Below, in pieces: positions 63,111-64,000 of a stretch of 64,000 nucleotides of DNA. This stretch comes from Atrichornis clamosus (taxonomy: Eukaryota; Chordata; Aves; Passeriformes; Menuridae). Below the pieces are notes generated by a model. It was not told the DNA's origin. It worked only from the letters and a program-made list of their open reading frames with translations, and made no database searches. Numbering within the stretch: position 1 is the stretch's first letter; each line of letters starts with the position of its first letter. Made by a program: the position numbers and the translations under genes. The stretch lies in contig WBMZ01003329.1 in the NCBI GenBank assembly GCA_013400975.1, forward strand, positions 1 to 64,000, written 5' to 3'.

Positions 63111-64000
63111 GTTTCTAACCTCTTAGATTCTCTGACAAATTTATTACTATTATCAAGTCACCAAATGTCCGTGGAGTTGCCCATGCAATCAGTCTTGGAT
63201 CATGAAAAATGCAAAATGATGCCATTTAATTATTTTTGACTGCAAGCTAAAGTCACATAATTTCTCAGCTGGGTCTGAGAACAGGGACATGGGCAGCTAG
63301 AACATCTCAGCTAACAAACAGTAACTTGATAAACTACTGGGCCTTGATCATTATTCCCTCCCCTCAGAGACTGTTGAGAACAAGGACAACAGCACAGAAG
63401 AAAAACCAGCTATGAACAGGCAAACAAAAAAAAAGAACATTTCATACATAGTATTTTAAAAGGGAAATTAAGTTAGGGATTCAAACAGGTCAGAGCACCA
63501 ACAAAACATACAATAGTAACTTTATTCTATTCCTATTTGTTTAACAGAAGAATGGAAGTGAATGTAAGATCAGTCAATAGGAAACACAGCTTCTAATTGT
63601 TACCACAGCTTTGCCTCTGAAAGGGAGTTCTGGAAGCAATGGAAAAGCTAGAAGCCCATGTGATGATGTTTCATGATCTGTCACTGGGATATGCTCGGCT
63701 GTCCAATGTCCAGCACCATCAATAATAGTTTCTTCTGTGTATTAATTTGGTTTGTATTTGCCAAACGAGAAGATGCTGCCTAGACAGTCAGGTAGCAAAA
63801 GCAGTCAGAGGAACAGGAGGATTCCAAAGAGGCTGTTTCAGTAGATATCACATACATTATATGAAAAAGCCTGAAAAGGATCATTAAATACCTCTGCTTT
63901 ATAGAAAATAAGAACACTTTTAGAAACATGATACACAAAAGTAAAATATAACAAGTATACCCAGCTACATAGCACTCACAGCACAAAGATCAAATAAAAC
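63111..64000. other. Unannotated sequence at the window end
   Basis: AT-rich DNA. A 68-codon minus-strand frame at 63780-63986 is unrecognised. No repeat or RNA gene was seen. Confidence 0.35.

Noticed and set aside
1..64000. tRNA, rRNA, CRISPR array, operon or other compact gene system
   Set aside because: No tRNA box pattern, repeat-spacer array, ribosomal sequence or gene cluster was seen on either strand. The window is vertebrate non-coding DNA, and I found nothing to support an undescribed multi-gene system.

Overview
This window looks like about 64 kb of bird nuclear genome that is almost entirely non-coding. The organism call rests on recognisable avian repeats. There are CR1 LINE 3' tails in both orientations, with the usual family wording (a pair of octamer-like ATTCTATGA / AGAATCACAG ends and the 'TTGGAA..GGGACC' or 'GACTCGATGATCTTTG' core). 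There are also two solo LTRs of a common bird endogenous-retrovirus family. Composition is moderately AT-rich, repeat density is low, and the only CpG-rich stretch is the first ~115 bases. The species cannot be determined from the sequence.

Layout. 1-115 is the edge of a CpG island and may mark a promoter just upstream of the window. 116-960 holds a possible terminal exon. 1.1-1.4 kb is a pyrimidine-rich tract. 2.33-2.92 kb is an old minus-strand solo LTR. 5.78-6.05 kb is the best-preserved CR1 (minus strand). Short plus-strand CR1 tails lie at 8.0, 9.66 and 17.1 kb, and a minus-strand tail lies at 24.45 kb. At 10.54-10.75 kb a near-perfect tandem duplication has a single N at the junction and is probably an assembly artefact. 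A long, very decayed CR1 ORF2/3' relic lies at 27.3-27.96 kb, and two more ancient CR1 tails lie at 40.8 and 46.5 kb. A second, younger solo LTR sits at 58.40-58.99 kb, and a diverged CR1 tail at 62.9-63.1 kb.

No protein-coding gene could be recognised. All open frames are short, and most of the longest start at non-ATG codons or overlap repeats. Three or four exon-like segments with plausible splice signals are listed at low confidence. No tRNA, rRNA, CRISPR array or gene cluster was found. The likeliest reading is an intergenic region or a very long intron, with possible regulatory elements (an IRF-type site at 30.34 kb and conserved-looking AT-rich stretches near 29.2-29.9 kb). I do not see an undescribed biological system here. 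The most actionable observations are the probable assembly duplication, the two LTR subfamilies in opposite orientation, and the stratified CR1 relics.
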